From Straminergon stramineum (Eukaryota > Streptophyta > Bryopsida > Hypnales > Calliergonaceae), in contig OY987270.1 in NCBI GenBank assembly GCA_963920665.1, positions 16,084,019 to 16,148,018 on the forward strand: a DNA stretch of 64,000 nt, written 5' to 3'. Of this stretch, positions 11,505 to 23,700 are shown piece by piece. Position numbers and translations under genes: made by a program. Each line of letters opens with the position of its first letter. Position 1 is the stretch's first letter. The notes under the pieces are model-generated. The model saw only the letters and a list, made by a program, of their open reading frames with translations. It was not told the origin of the DNA and searched no databases.

Positions 11505-13737
11505 TTGCCTATTCTGACCTCCTCATATTGTTTAGCATATTGCACAACAGTGGCTAGATCTCTAGGATTCTTTTCTTTTAAACAAATTTTGAATTCTAGG
11601 GGATATAATCCTCCCATAAAAATTCCTATTAGATATGCATCTGGAATCCTGTGACCTGTCTATTGTTGCAAAATATATTTCATTCTACTATAGTAATTAT
11701 TTACACCTTCTCTTATTGTCATTCTTATAGTTCTTAATCATTCTTGTAATTAAACTCTCCGTAAAAGCCAAAGGTCTAAACCTTGTTAAAAAAGCATCCC
11801 TCAATGCATTCCATGTTCTAAATGGACCATTAGTTTGGTACCATTCTTGGGCAATTCCTATTAGGATGGCAAGGAAGGTAGTGAGGTAACTAGCCTTAGG
11901 AATCATATTGGCCGCACAAACTATGCTAAAATGATTTAAATGGTAGTCAAGATCTAAGCCTGCTTAACCATTATATTGAGGTAAAGTAACAAGATTTAAG
12001 GGTCATGGTTGTGCCATGTTATAATTGTCCAACCATGAATCTTCCTCAAAATTTAAGGTCCTATAGTCAAAGTCTAAATCGTTTGGTAATTCTATTTGTA
12101 GTAGGTAAAGGTGATTTTGGAAACTAAATGGGTCAATATTCTTGTCTAAGTTAAAATTTTAAAATTGACTTGTAGATATTTCTAAATGCGGAGGTGTTTC
12201 AAGCATATCTATGTTAACCGAATTTGTAGTGGATGCTCTTAATTCTTCTTTAACCCCTAAAGTCTCAAACATGGTTTTTTGGCATTATAGATATATTGGG
12301 CAGCTCACTACGAGCGGAATTTTCCGTTTTTTCTTTGAAATTTTGATACAACATGTGGTTGAGGAGTAGCTTTAAGGCCCAACAATTTTTATAAGTTTTG
12401 GCTACATGGTTAAAAAGTTATTGTATGATATGTAGTTTCTTTTCCAACTCAGGCAGCTCAAGCAGATAAAAAAAAATCACTTTTTTCAAAATTAAAAATT
12501 TGAAATTGATTTTCTAGATTTCTATATATGTGGAAAGCTTTGAATCATTCCATTTTGATCAATTATGTGAAAGTTATGAGGAATTTTACTTTGTGGGCAA
12601 TTATGGATTCTCTACTCTAAAATAAACTTTGAAGTCCTTCATTTTACTCAATTTTTAATATTTTTTGAAAAAAATAAAATCATAGGATGTAGATTTTTTA
12701 TTACAACATTACAACCATTGGGATTGTCAATTTTCAAATCCATAACAAAATTCTTAACAATTTAGTATTTTCAATCATTATCTACTTCTTTCTACTTACT
12801 ATTTTTTTCCTATATGTTGTACAATTCCAAATGATTTGAAATTTTTCAAGCATGTAGCTAATTTGCCTTGAAGAATGAATTAAAAGAGACACATACATTT
12901 TGGACATTTTTTCATACAAATATGACCTCGTGAAGAGCAGCTGCCCAGTTTTTCCTAGGGACAAAAAAAGGATTTTAGTCAATTCAAATGCTAATATCTT
13001 GCAATCTACATGGTGAAAATTTATGAAATTTTTTCCACATGTTCTCAAACCGTCTTACTACAAGATCCTATGGTTACATGTGTCCAAAAATGTTTTTTTT
13101 CTAAAATTTGGTTCTTGTACTAGAAACAACAGTTTGGGAGCGTTTTTGGTGAAAACATAGTCAAAAACGTTTAGGGGTTAATAGGGGTTAAATAATTTTC
13201 TAGTCTCTCTAGCACACTAGGACTTTGTTGACTCCAAGTATCTATCAAATATTTTGAAAGTATAGCATTGGATTCATAGTCATAAATCCTTGGTGTTGGA
13301 AATAAATATTCAACTAGTATGGAAGTTCTAGGTGGACTAATTGATGATTGGAATAAGGCTCGATTTATTGATGTTTCAATAGATGGAGATTCCAATTCAT
13401 TTAATTGTGAAGTAACAGTAGCTTCAAGGGGAGTTCCTCTCCCTACTATTCTTCTATTTGAAGATCCTAGTTGTATGGTAGAACTAACTTTAAAGTCAAT
13501 ACTTGACCTAATTATTTCACTTTGAGATTCATCTTGATTAGTATTTGTTACTAACTTTTGAAATTGTCTTAGTAAAGAGTCAACCATATTTGGATCTTCT
13601 GGACTAGGTGGGAGTTTAGGTGGTGAAAAACATGGGTTAATGTAAGTGGCTATTGATCTTCCATATCTTGGCTTACTTTCTTCTTGTATTTTATGTGTGG
13701 CTTCTTCTAATAATCGATTAGGAGTTTTGCTAGACAT
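11505..13737 (-). pseudogene. Decayed retroelement gag-like ORF interrupted by a TTAA element
   Basis: Minus-strand coding remnants run from 13737 (MSSKTPNRLLEEATHK start, 180 codons open) into the 0.93-kb element at 12254-13177 and resume from about 12249 to 11505 with several stops and frameshifts. The later part contains AQEWYQTN and RDAFLTRFRP, the Trp-Tyr and F..RF.P pattern typical of retrotransposon capsid (gag) domains. It lies downstream, in the same orientation, of the primer site at 19141-19156, so it likely belongs to that element. Ty3/gypsy is the best guess; a pararetrovirus relative cannot be excluded. Not functional. Confidence 0.5.
12254..13177 (+). mobile_element. TTAA-flanked 0.92-kb element, copy T1
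   Basis: Starts CCCCTAAAG, ends CGTTTAGGGG, and is bounded by TTAA at 12250-12253 and 13178-13181. It shares length and internal order with copies at 20564, 31709 (reverse), 54762, 56084 and 59155, for example the ACTACAAGATCCTATGG block near the right end. No transposase ORF. It interrupts a gag-like reading frame, so it inserted after that retroelement. Confidence 0.85.
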
Positions 13738-14591
13738 TTAGTGAGGCCATAGACAAAAGACAAATTTCTGTTGGATAAAAGTTAACTCTAAGTTTTTTCA
13801 ACAAAATCCTAGGAAATATTGGGGACCCATTATTGTATTGTCTTTTTGAGGTAATGAGCTCCCTATGCTCACTAAGTTGTTTGTTTCAACTTGTCTAGGA
13901 TTTTTATACCTGCTAAAAGAAAGTTTAACAACCGATATCGGTTATTGTTCTACAATCTAATATAGTCAAAAATAGTTGGACAAATTAGACTAAAAGATGG
14001 GCTTTACACATAAAGTCTGGGATAAGTGGAGTTATTGTTGGTTTTATTGGACGATAAGTAAATTGATAAATTCTATCAACAATCTTATTGCCCATCCAAG
14101 CGGCATAAACTTTGGGTACTTTAGTTTGAGTTTGAGATTTTAATTTTTTGTATTGATTGATTAGGTAGTGTAAGGAAAAATCAAATAATAATTCACCACT
14201 TTTCACAACAAATCCTTTTGGTAGTTCAAGTTTCTCCCAAATTTTACTAAAAATAACTTTCTTTCTGTCTAATAGTAATTATTCTATTTTTTGTTTTAAC
14301 TGCTATTCTTTTATATGGTTTCCACTTAGTTAGAATCCTTGTCCAAAATACCCGTTTTTATAAAGACAATAAAGGGTTATAAAAAGACAAGGTCCGAAAT
14401 AATAGTCTTCCACTATTTCTAGGACTTCCCATGGAAATAGGTATTCCATTTTTATTCATCTAGAATTTTTTTAAATTTAAAATTTATTTTTTAAACTCAA
14501 ATTCTTGGCTTAATTCCTTGGTTTTCCTATTGTCTACTATTGTTACTAAATATACATTTGTTATCATAGATATTGATACAATTTATATTAG

Positions 14592-14647
<56 letters not shown>

Positions 14648-15637
14648 CTCTTCAATGGGATATCCTTCAAAAATAAGCTACATGCTAAATTTGTACCAAA
14701 ATATGATAGTTGAGCTTATACATCCAGCTCTTAATAACCGGCCCCTCCTGAGACTCATGAATAGGGAGATTAAAAACCAACTGTTTTCTTTCTAGACTAT
14801 GTCAGAAATTAAAAAGATTTGATGTCTTTTTAGGGGAAAGAGCCTTAATTCACCAAATTAAAGCCAAACCTGAAAGTTAGTAGCTAGTTGCATGAATGCA
14901 ATGAAAACTGTGGCGCCTCTATTCCCCACTTGGACTTGTCCATACTTGTCTCACAAATTCACAACAAATCAAGGTGTTGCTTGAGGATTGATTAAAGTTT
15001 TTTTATGCTAGGAGAGGATTGTACTAGCTCATAGTGGAACACAATGACAATGTGGAATGGCAATTACTACCTCTTCTGAGCACATTGTCATGCCAAAACA
15101 AAATTTTCAATCCAAAAAAAAGGAATTCCAAAGGGGGTCCACATGGCAACATCTCATTTGTCCTTAGAAGAGGTACAAAAGTCAATACTTCAGATTGTAC
15201 ATCTAGCAAAGTGAAACACATGAAATTTTTCATAGGACTAAAGATGTTGAAAATGGTAGTTATAAAATCATACAACATCAAAACTACTTAAACATTTCTT
15301 TGCAGAGTTGTGCTGGGAACTACACTATGAAATTGTTGTGTAAGTTTAGATTTCCCAAAACTACCAGAATGTACTTAGGTGGAGCTACTATTTCATGAGC
15401 ATCCATTTAAAGTAAATCTGTTTTTGAAGTAGCATCTTGCTGAGTGCCATTGATGACTATGATTGCCTTTGGATCACAATGCAAGTGTATAGGAACATCA
15501 TATGTACCAAACGAATCACATGAATAAAAAAATATATAAACATATTTGAAAATAGTCAAACAACATACAATAAAGTCCAAGACAAAGAATTTGAAAATGA
15601 GAAGGCAAAGTGGCTTTAGAACAATACTTGAAATCAC
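13738..15637. other. Retroelement debris with a dinucleotide repeat
   Basis: A minus-strand frame at 13985-14206 (MKSGELLFDFSLHY start) is probably more of the same decayed retroelement, but no motif identifies it. The rest holds no gene; 15407-15637 may be a trailing part of the HUH-like gene to the right, with no confident exon. Confidence 0.3.
14597..14644. repeat. (AT)24 microsatellite
   Basis: Forty-eight bases of uninterrupted AT dinucleotides. Such tracts are length-polymorphic and error-prone in assemblies. Confidence 0.95.
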
Positions 15638-16665
15638 ATAATCGTGAGCAGCACCTTCTCGAGCCTCGTCCATCTCCATAGCCAAGCGTAGCCGGCCCAA
15701 GTGAGCCAAATGGGAACCAGGGTTTGTGTGTTCAAAAAAGATCTGAATTACATCATTCATTTCAATAGCTTGTGGATTGATCATGCACTTCTAAAGTGCT
15801 GAGGCTTTGCTATACTCCATCCCACCTTGATGGACTCACAAAACCCATGAAGCGGAGGGAATGTATTGTCCAGATTGTAGCATTGGAAGGAGTGTGCCCG
15901 AAAGCGTACTGCCAAGTTGTTTTTGCATTTTGTATTTGCAGTATGTTGCAACTCTCTCGATGAGATTTGTGTGAGTTCGAACAATTCGGTTCTTTGCGAA
16001 AAGAGTACCATGCTTGATGTACTCCTCAACTCCTTCAATTTGTTCAACTGTCACGTTTCTTTGAATGTACTGAAAGTGGTCCTAGCCTTTGTCTTTGATA
16101 CAATAGCCAAGCATTCCAATAAAAGTGTGTAGCCCAGTATTACGAAGGGATTTTGGGAGAATGTGATGGCCCACTGGGGCATTTTTTACATCATCCCATC
16201 CAAGATATTGTTTAATTTGTTTACTAACCATGGCTACAGAAGACGTCAAAAGTCTGTACACCATTTGCATGTGTAGTCTGCTTAGACCGCTACCTCTCTC
16301 AATTGAATAGAGGCCCGAGATGCATTCTTTATCAAGAAATTCTTCAACCTTTTCAAGAAGCTTAGTAGAGATGTCAACACTCCCAACTAAAATTGTCACA
16401 TTGACATCCATTTCTTTTGGTTGCATTGAAGCACATGTTGTTGGAATTTTTTTCAAAGCATTCTTTTTCAATGGTGGGTTTTTCAAAGCAGGCTTATTCT
16501 TTGCCTTTTGCTTTCTAGTAGAATTTCAATGAACATGTTCAGCACTAGCACTTTCTTGTATTCCAGTGTTGGAGAATGGACACTCTTCAGTGTCTGTTGT
16601 TTTGCCTCTGCGGGTTGTACCTTTAAGAATTTGAGATATGGGTGGCGCTAGGATGCAATGCTGCA
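15638..16665 (-). pseudogene. Decayed Rep-like (HUH-type) endonuclease ORF
   Basis: One minus-strand frame runs from about 16665 to 15638 (about 340 codons) with in-frame stops at about 16530 (TGA), 16084 (TAG), 15838 (TGA) and 15793 (TAG) but no visible frameshift. In order it shows ERGSGLSRLHMQ (16297-16262), resembling the Rep HUH motif with the first His replaced by Arg, then FIGMLGYCIKD (16123-16091), resembling the Rep motif with catalytic Tyr and Lys (YCxKD), then QIEGVEEYIKHGT, RVATYCKYKMQKQ and MLQSGQYIPSASW. Rep-class HUH enzymes nick DNA through a tyrosine and drive rolling-circle-type replication or transposition; Helitrons and the replitrons described in green algae use them. No helicase is seen. 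A splice acceptor (CTTGCAG) near 16665 may mark the exon start. The family call rests on motif reading alone. Non-functional as it stands. Confidence 0.5.
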
Positions 16666-18254
16666 AGATAACAACAACATAGCTGCAATAGATTAACCAC
16701 CTAGTACTAACATCAACATTGAAGAACTATACACCTGTGTATCATCCAAAACAAGAACTATGTATTGCCAAAAACTAGAAGCTGACCTAGGAAGCCATAC
16801 AACAAGTAAAGACTAGAAAGAGAAAAATTTGAACATTGGACAGATAGACTATCCTCTGAACTAACCTAAGCTAAACAAGTATTGAATCTAAGGGAATTGA
16901 ATTAAACTAAAGTAGGCAGCTCTAGTGGAAAACGTCGCAATCCAAGTCTCCAAGCAACATCAGCCTCTATCCTCGTCAGAGCTTCAAAATGGAGGCGCAG
17001 CCCATCAATGGAGCAGCAATGAAGCTTGGGGAAGCAACAACAAAGCTTGGCGGAGCAACAACAGAACTTGGTGGAGTAGCAACGGAACTCACAAGTGAGA
17101 AAACTCAGGAAGAACAATGTTTGAGGAAGGGTGCCAAACCCTATCAAGAGATCAACGGACCTCATTTTTTACAAGGACAGCCCAGCATCGACGACTCTTA
17201 GGTGCTTCTAGTTTTCTCTTTAAGTAATCAATGGCCCGAGATGACCACCAATCACGAATTTGGGTCCACTCTCATCAACGGCTCTAAGGGGGGTTGTTTT
17301 TATTTTTCGAGTTCATCAATGGTCCCTATTTTTTGATGGGCAAGGGGGGGCATCATAGGGTTTTGTTGCTACTTTAGGACACATTGTCAAGAGTTTGGTT
17401 CAATTTCGGCTAGTGAAAATGGTATTGGGCTTTCAAAACAACAACCAACAGGTGATGTATAAGCTCAATTAATTTTGTTTTTTGACTTAGTTGTGGTTTT
17501 GAGCTTGATTGAATAGATTCTCTAGTGAAATAACGATAATAAGTAGTAGTAAATCTAAAGACACCTTGTATGCATCTATTGGCACACTAACAGTTTGCTA
17601 GATGGCATGGGTACAGGTGAGGATTACTACCTCCTAGGAATTTTTTTCAAAAAAGTGTCGAACAAGTCTATGGGCAGATGAAGAATTTATATTGTTGATT
17701 TGCATGATGCTGGGACCACCAAATCCCGAGCATTACTCAAACTCATATTTGCTTTTTGGCTTGTTTGTAATGGTAGTTCATCAAAGATGATTTTTTGTTT
17801 AGTCTGATATTCCTTTGAGTGCATGTATCTTGACATAAGAGTACAGTTACCACAAACACATGTGTTATGGCCAAATAGTATTGCTTACGGCTTGATTGAT
17901 CACCAACTAATAGGAATTATTAGTATTCTTATACTCTATTTCTTTTGTTGAGAGCACTTGTTACAACTCTTGATTATTGGAACGTTTTGACATGAATCCA
18001 ATTGCCAACCATAATGTATATGCAGGATTTAGTTCAAGTCTCCTTCCCTTCACATATCTTTGTAATACAGATCTTCTCAAATTTGAGATTTTGTTTGGTA
18101 CTATCAGTTGTCTCCTCTTCATAAAAGATGTTTTCTTGTTTATAACAAGAATGAATCAAAAGTCCTAAATATGAGTAGGATTTTCGAATGGGAGGTAGAA
18201 TCTACTCTGACCTTATCAAGGAAGTATTGAAAAAAATATTTTTTTATATCTAAT
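16666..18254. other. Intergenic stretch with a low-complexity ORF
   Basis: At 16989-17100 a short run of imperfect GGAGCAACAACAAAGCTTGG-like repeats opens overlapping ORFs on both strands (Leu/Gly/Ala/Thr-rich or Cys-rich); these are probably not genes. Nothing else is recognised. Confidence 0.35.
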
Positions 18255-18872
18255 TTAATACAAATTTGCTCTAAACTCCCTAATTTCACGTTGTGATGGG
18301 TGAAAATAAATTAACGTGTTAACAATAGTCCTAAGTTGAAGCAATTTGTCTATAGGAATTTCAAGTTTTCCTAGATGATTCAATCCTTTAACTATAATCT
18401 CAAAATCTAAGTCGTAGGAAATGTGAGAATGTTTTGGAATTGTTGGTTTAGAAGTCCTAGTTGCTATGTTAGGGAAAGTAGGGTTATGAGAACAAGTAGG
18501 TGTATGAGATTTTCTTTTTGTACTATCAAAGGCTTGCTTCTTAAAACAAGTTTTCTTAATGTGTCCAATTTCCCCACACCAATGACAATGGTTTTCCTCT
18601 CTAAGTCCTTGTATTTTTCCTTTGGTATAAGACCTACTTTCCTTTATGTTCACGTTTTTAGAAGTTGAAGTAAATGATTTTAAGGAGTTGGGAGTACAAT
18701 TATTGTTTAGAAATGTTTCTAAGGGTATGGGTCTATTGTAACGAATTATAGTAGGTGTTGGTTCTACTATGTCCTTTTTAAGAAAGATATCCGCTAGAAC
18801 ATTGTCTATTATTTCTTGACTTATTTTTGTACATTGACCCATGAAACCAAAATCATAATAATATATTTTCAA
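18255..18872 (-). pseudogene. Retroelement ORF with CCHC zinc knuckle
   Basis: A 205-codon minus-strand frame carries CHWCGEIGHIKKTC (about residues 95-108), a CX2CX4HX4C zinc knuckle as found in retrotransposon nucleocapsids. It starts about 270 bases downstream (minus sense) of a primer-binding-site-like sequence at 19141-19156. The capsid part expected before a zinc knuckle is missing, so the ORF is truncated, rearranged or an unusual gag. It is in the same orientation as the gag-like remnant at 11505-13737. Confidence 0.55.
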
Positions 18873-19140
18873 TTTTTATAGTGTGTAAGTATCCTTAACC
18901 TTTTATCAAATTTGTTCCTTAATTCAAAAGTTTGATTTTTAAAGGAATTTTAATAAGAAAATCAAAGTTCATTCAAGATTAGTGTGGAATTCTAAAATAG
19001 AAGATATCTATTCTATTTTCTTTATATTTTCCTTGAAATTTTGAATTTAACTCAAAATTTGAATTATTTTGAATTTAGAAAAAATTTAAATAAGGTATTA
19101 CTATTTTACACTTTAGCCACTGATAGCTAAGACCTTTTTC

Positions 19141-19156
19141 CCGACAGCAACGCCAA
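19141..19156 (-). other. LTR retrotransposon primer-binding site
   Basis: Minus-strand TGGCGTTGCTGTCGGG follows an LTR-like end TACA by three bases. It resembles the TGGCGCCGTTGCC-type primer site of plant Ty3/gypsy elements (Athila-like) with a small deletion. It fixes the minus-strand direction of the retroelement to its left. Confidence 0.55.
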
Positions 19157-19159
19157 AAT

Positions 19160-20404
19160 GTAATATAGGGTTTTGTTTCATTCCCAAAACACAAGAAAAC
19201 ACAAGTATAGGGGTTTATAAAGGAAAAGGTGTATTCAATCTATTGTTTATATGACTAATGTCACTTTTCAAATAGACTAATACTTAAAACTTGAAAATAC
19301 CTGGTTTTAGTCTTATAATTCACAAACACTCATATTCCCAGAGGTAATAATTTCGTGGACAATCCTTTACCAATGCAAACACAATGAAGTCCTAGTCCTA
19401 TATAGTGTTCTACAAGGTGGTCAAATAGTTTGGTCAAAACTTCAAGTTTGGTCATATTGTCTTATGCAAAGTATAATCTATAACATAATCAATTTCCAGA
19501 TAATACTTTGAAAATATTACAAATAATTCATTAATTATTCCTTTTTATATGTATTGGTCAAATTGTCCAATAAGTGCTCGCCATGAACAATCCTAATGCA
19601 AAATGCCTAACTCCGTCAATCCTAGGTCAAATTGTCTCAGTTAATGGAGAGTATGCAAATTTGGGTGTTGTACCCAAATTTCATCTTTCTCCTTTCTCTT
19701 TTCTCCCGTCTTTTGAGGTCAAATTGTCAAATAGTCCAAATCTCACAAACACTGTTAATTCAAACACCAACATTATAATAAATTATGATTTTGACCAATA
19801 TCAAGTACCTAAAACCAAAATATACAAATCAACCAAGCTTAAAGAATTGAAGATCAATGACTTTAAAACGTGTAAATAATCATAAGAAACTCTTAAACCA
19901 TCTTAAAACTAGGAAAATCCAACCCTACAAGCGTGGAATATAGCCTTTAACCATGAAATCAGCCCCTATGGGCGTGTTTAGGACCTAAGTCCGTGAACTG
20001 CAAACCTATGGCCGTGGTGAGCCTCCAGAATAGAGATTTCAACCCAAAATAAGGATTTCAGTGATTTGGCCCTATGACCGCTCGATTTGGGCCTAAGGCT
20101 GTGCGTCGCATCCCATGACCGTGCGAAATCCTTGATTTCACCGCAGACTACTGCGACCTCCTACGCCTGTTTGTGTGACGCAACAATCTCAAATTTTTTT
20201 GTTCGTTTTTATCAAGTTTACAAAAATTCTGTTCTGATTCTTACTCAATCAATCAATTCCATTTATGCAATCCTCTCAGTGCTCAAAATTCGACAATCTT
20301 GTAATATTTTGGCGTTTAGTAGAGAAGCCAAACCAATAGCCACATTCTGCAAATTTTGATCAGTTCGTCCAAATTTTCTAGAGTTTGCTTGTGATCCTTA
20401 CTCG
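19160..20404 (-). mobile_element. 3' part of a large retroelement LTR, split by copia
   Basis: In minus sense this stretch runs from the copia 3' end to TACA next to the primer site at 19156. Its other part is inferred to be 30028-30987, beyond the copia 5' end. Together they would form a TG...CA LTR of about 2.2 kb. The bases flanking copia (TGAAT and CGAGT in sense) agree at three of five positions, with two transition differences, as expected for an aged 5-bp duplication. The second LTR needed to prove this is not seen in the window. Confidence 0.4.
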
Positions 20405-21509
20405 TGTAGAATGGAAAGCAAAGATATTGAAGGCAAAATATGTTCATATATTATTATGATAAGAGAAGTTATAAGATAGTTTATATACAGTACATGAACA
20501 GTTGTGTCTATTCATTAAACTAACAGGTGCGACTCTATGTCTAACTTATGCTAAGCTGGTTAACCCCTAAAGGACCAAATGGTGTTTTTTGGCAACATGG
20601 AGATTTCAGGCAGCTCATTACAGATGGAATTTTTATTTATTTTCTTTGAAATTTTCACACAACATGTGCCCAAGGAGTAGCTTTAAGACCCAACAATTTT
20701 CATAACTTTTGAATACATGGTTAAAAAGTTATTGTATGATATGTTGTTTTCATTGCTTAGTGGGCAGCCCGGGCAACAAAAAAAACTTCTTTAAAAATCA
20801 CTGCTTTTTTAAATAAAAATTTGAAATTTATTTTCCTCATTTTTATATACATGGAAAGCTTTGAATCATTCCATTTTGATTTATGAGATGAAAGTTATGA
20901 AGAGTTTTAGTTGTCAGTAGTAGTTTGTGGGTAGTAATGGAATCTTTAAGACCTTTCTTTCACTCAATTTTTAATATTTTTGGAAAAAAATAAAAACGTG
21001 AGGTGTAGATTGTTTATTAAAACAATTTAACCATTGGGATTGGAATTTTTCAATTCCATAAATAAATTCTTAACAATTTAATATTTTAAATCATTCTCTA
21101 CTTCTTTCAACTTATTATTTTTTTCCTTTATGTTGTACAATTCCAAATGATCTAAAATTTTTCAAGCATGTAGACAACGTGACTTGAAGAATGAATCCAA
21201 AGAGTTACAACCATTTTGGACATTTTTTCATAATGATCTGACCTTGTGGAGTGCATCTGCCTGGATTTTTGCAGGGCCAAAAAATGGCTTTTTGTCACTT
21301 CAAATGCTAATATCTTGCAATCCAAACAGTGGAAATTTCTGAAATTTTTTACACATCTTCCCCAAATAGTTTACTACAAGATCCTACGGTTACATTTGTC
21401 CAAAAATGTATTTTTTTTCTAAAATTTGGTACTTATACTAGAGATGACAATTTGGGAGCATTTTTGGTGAAAACATAGTCAAATACTTTTAGGGGTTAAC
21501 TATCTAACA
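20405..21509 (-). mobile_element. Copia 3' LTR (169 bp) carrying a TTAA element
   Basis: In minus sense it starts TGTTAGATAGTTAA and ends CCATTCTACA. Removing the insertion at 20564-21499 leaves 169 bp, the same length as the 5' LTR at 30988-31156; by eye about eight positions differ. It is in the opposite orientation to the 5' LTR, which is one line of evidence for the inversion described here. Confidence 0.9.
20564..21495 (+). mobile_element. TTAA-flanked 0.93-kb element, copy T2
   Basis: Starts CCCCTAAAGG, ends CTTTTAGGGG, bounded by TTAA at 20560-20563 and 21496-21499. The uninterrupted copia 5' LTR contains a single GTTAAC at the matching place, so the empty site directly confirms the TTAA duplication. 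Confidence 0.95.
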
Positions 21510-21521
21510 CTCCCCTTGCAG
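21510..21521 (-). other. Copia polypurine tract
   Basis: Minus-strand TGCAAGGGGAG immediately precedes the LTR start TGTTAG. Polypurine tracts prime plus-strand DNA synthesis in LTR retrotransposons. Confidence 0.75.
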
Positions 21522-23039
21522 TTGCAACAATTATACTGAATTATATTTGGTTTCTTATTAAAGCCATGGGTCTTGGATGTAATCTGATATTGATGAATCA
21601 GAGCATCTCCCCCTTCATCAAATTATGGAAGAAAGTCCTTGAGCAGCTGAACAGAGATTATGCTTGGTTTGCGGAAGCGATTTGGTGAGAATGTCAGCCC
21701 ACATGTCTGATGTGGGGGTGAACTCCAGGTGGAAAACTTGAGAGTCAATTTTCTCACGGAGAAAGTGATATTTTATATCAATATGTTTAGAGCATTCATA
21801 ATACTTAAGATTTTTGGCAAGTGTAATGCACGCATGATTATCACAATAAAGAGTGCTACATCAGGAACTTCAAGACATGTGAACATGGTGCCAACCTCCA
21901 TACCAACCTAGTATGGATAAAATGACACTAAAATGACCTGTATGCTGCCTTTGGTGTCAAAATGGCATCAAAACAATCTGGCCCAACTTTTCTGATGTAG
22001 GTAGATGAACATGATATCCCAATTCGGTAATTAAGGCTTGAAGTCACAATAATTCCTTTGTGGCTGTGGCCGCAGCAATATATTCTGCCTCAATGGAAGA
22101 CAAGGCTATAACTGATTGCTTTTTGCTTTGCCATGATATTAAATTTCCATTAAGTTGGAAGAGATAGCCAGAAGTGGACTTGCGACTATTGATGTCACCA
22201 GCCCAATCAACGTCAGTCCAACCAAGAACGGAATATTTAGAGAGATTGGGAGAAGAATAGTGATAGACTAAACCCCAATGACAAGTATGTTTTAAGTAGC
22301 AAAAGATTCGTTTTAAAGTTGTCCAATGACGAGGTCATGGATTGGCCATAAATTGTGGCAAATGACTTACTGGAAAAGCTAGATCAAAGCAATAGCAAGT
22401 AATCAGCCATTGTAAGCAACCAATAGTTTGAGCATAAGGTATGGATGCCATAAGGGATAATTCTTCAAGTGTAAGATTCTCTACTTGAGTGTGAGAGAAG
22501 CGAATGCCAACTTCAAGCGGTGTAGAAACGAGTTTACAATTTGTCATGTGAAACTTGACCAAGAGATCATTAATATACTTGTCCTAATATAGAGTAATTG
22601 TCTTGGCCGTGTGATCTCGGCTTACTTGAATACCTAAGAGATACTCCACATCGTGGTTATCTGTCATAGCAAACCTAGTAGTGAAAATAGCTTTGTGAGT
22701 TGAAAAGTACTAGAGGTTATCAGAGACAAGAATTAGGTCATCAATATAAAGGCCAAGGATAATAAAAGAAGAATGAGAGGTCTTAAAGTAGACGTTGGTG
22801 TCAGATTTACACTTGAAAAATCCTTGACTGAGAAGGAAGTCATCGAATAATTCATACCAAACGCGCGGTGCTTGCTTGAGTCCATACAAAGACTTGTGCA
22901 AGCAACACACTTTGGTTTCAGAACCAGGTTCTATAAAGCCTTTAGGCTGAACAAGATAAATTTTTTCTTTTAAAAGACCATTTAGGAAGGTTGTTGTAAC
23001 ATCCATTTGATGAGTGTACAAGTTATGAAGCGTTGTAAG
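21522..23039 (-). pseudogene. Copia reverse transcriptase and RNase H, 3' half
   Basis: Minus-strand frames at 23039-22710 and 22562-22335 carry the copia motifs HQMDVTTTFLNG, LYGLKQAPRVWYE and the catalytic LYIDDLILVSD, followed by the MASIPYAQTIGCLQW segment before RNase H. Stops and frame changes show decay. The 5' half of the same reverse transcriptase is on the plus strand at 35174-35331; the reading frame matches across the 8-bp duplication CTTACAAC when the two are brought together. Original function: copying element RNA into DNA. Confidence 0.9.
23032..23039. repeat. 8-bp hAT target duplication, pair A (left)
   Basis: GTTGTAAG abuts the CAGGG end of hAT element 1. Its partner is CTTACAAC at 35324-35331, the reverse complement, next to the other hAT element. 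Its own element's far flank reads GTTGATAT, which does not match. Confidence 0.9.
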
Positions 23040-23239
23040 CAGGGTTGTTCTGTCGAACATGTTTTGGGGTTTGGGTGTCGAGTTGTTCGTCTGATGTCGC
23101 ATATCGTATAAGACGAGTGTCGCATATACGAGACAAATTTGACGAGCGCGAAATTAGGGTTTAGGGTTTTCGGGCAGGGCAGCCAAAATTTTTATCTTAC
23201 ATGGCGGGTTGTCAACAATGACGTGGAAAGCTTTGACCA

Positions 23240-23700
23240 CGTCACCATAGGCGACTACGGGTGGGGCGACCGCGGGTCCTAGAATGAGGGCGACTGCGGG
23301 TTCAATTTGGGGCGACTGTGGGTCCTAGAATGAGGGTGACTGCGGGTTCAATCCGGGGCGACTACAGGTCCAATCCAGGGCAACTATAGGTCGAGGGGGG
23401 GGGCGAGTGTGGGTCCATGGGGGGCGAGTGCAGGTCCAGGAGGGGCGAGTGCGGGTCCAGGAGGGGCGAGTGTGGGTCCAGGGGGGGCGAGTGCGGGTAG
23501 AAGGGGGCGACTACGGGTCTAGGGGGGGAGTGCAGGTCTAGGGGGGGTAAATGCGGGTAGAAGGGGGCTTAGGGGGGCGACCACAAGTCATTTCTTGGGC
23601 AATTGTGGCTGATGGGGCGACTGTAGGTCTCAGACTCAAGAAGTCTTCTAGTTCATGACGATGGAGGCGGCTGTGTATGGGGCGACCGTGGGTTAGGGGC
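23240..23700 (+). repeat. GGCGACTGCGGGTC minisatellite, left block
   Basis: Degenerate tandem units built on GGCGACTGCGGGTC or GGCGAGTGCGGGTCCAGG, about 20-35 bp apart, strongly G-rich on the plus strand. The inverted counterpart is at about 37990-38330. Confidence 0.85.

Noticed and set aside
16902..17201. Cys-rich minus ORF and its plus-strand counterpart
   Set aside because: Both come from one short imperfect repeat; no cysteine spacing pattern of a known family.
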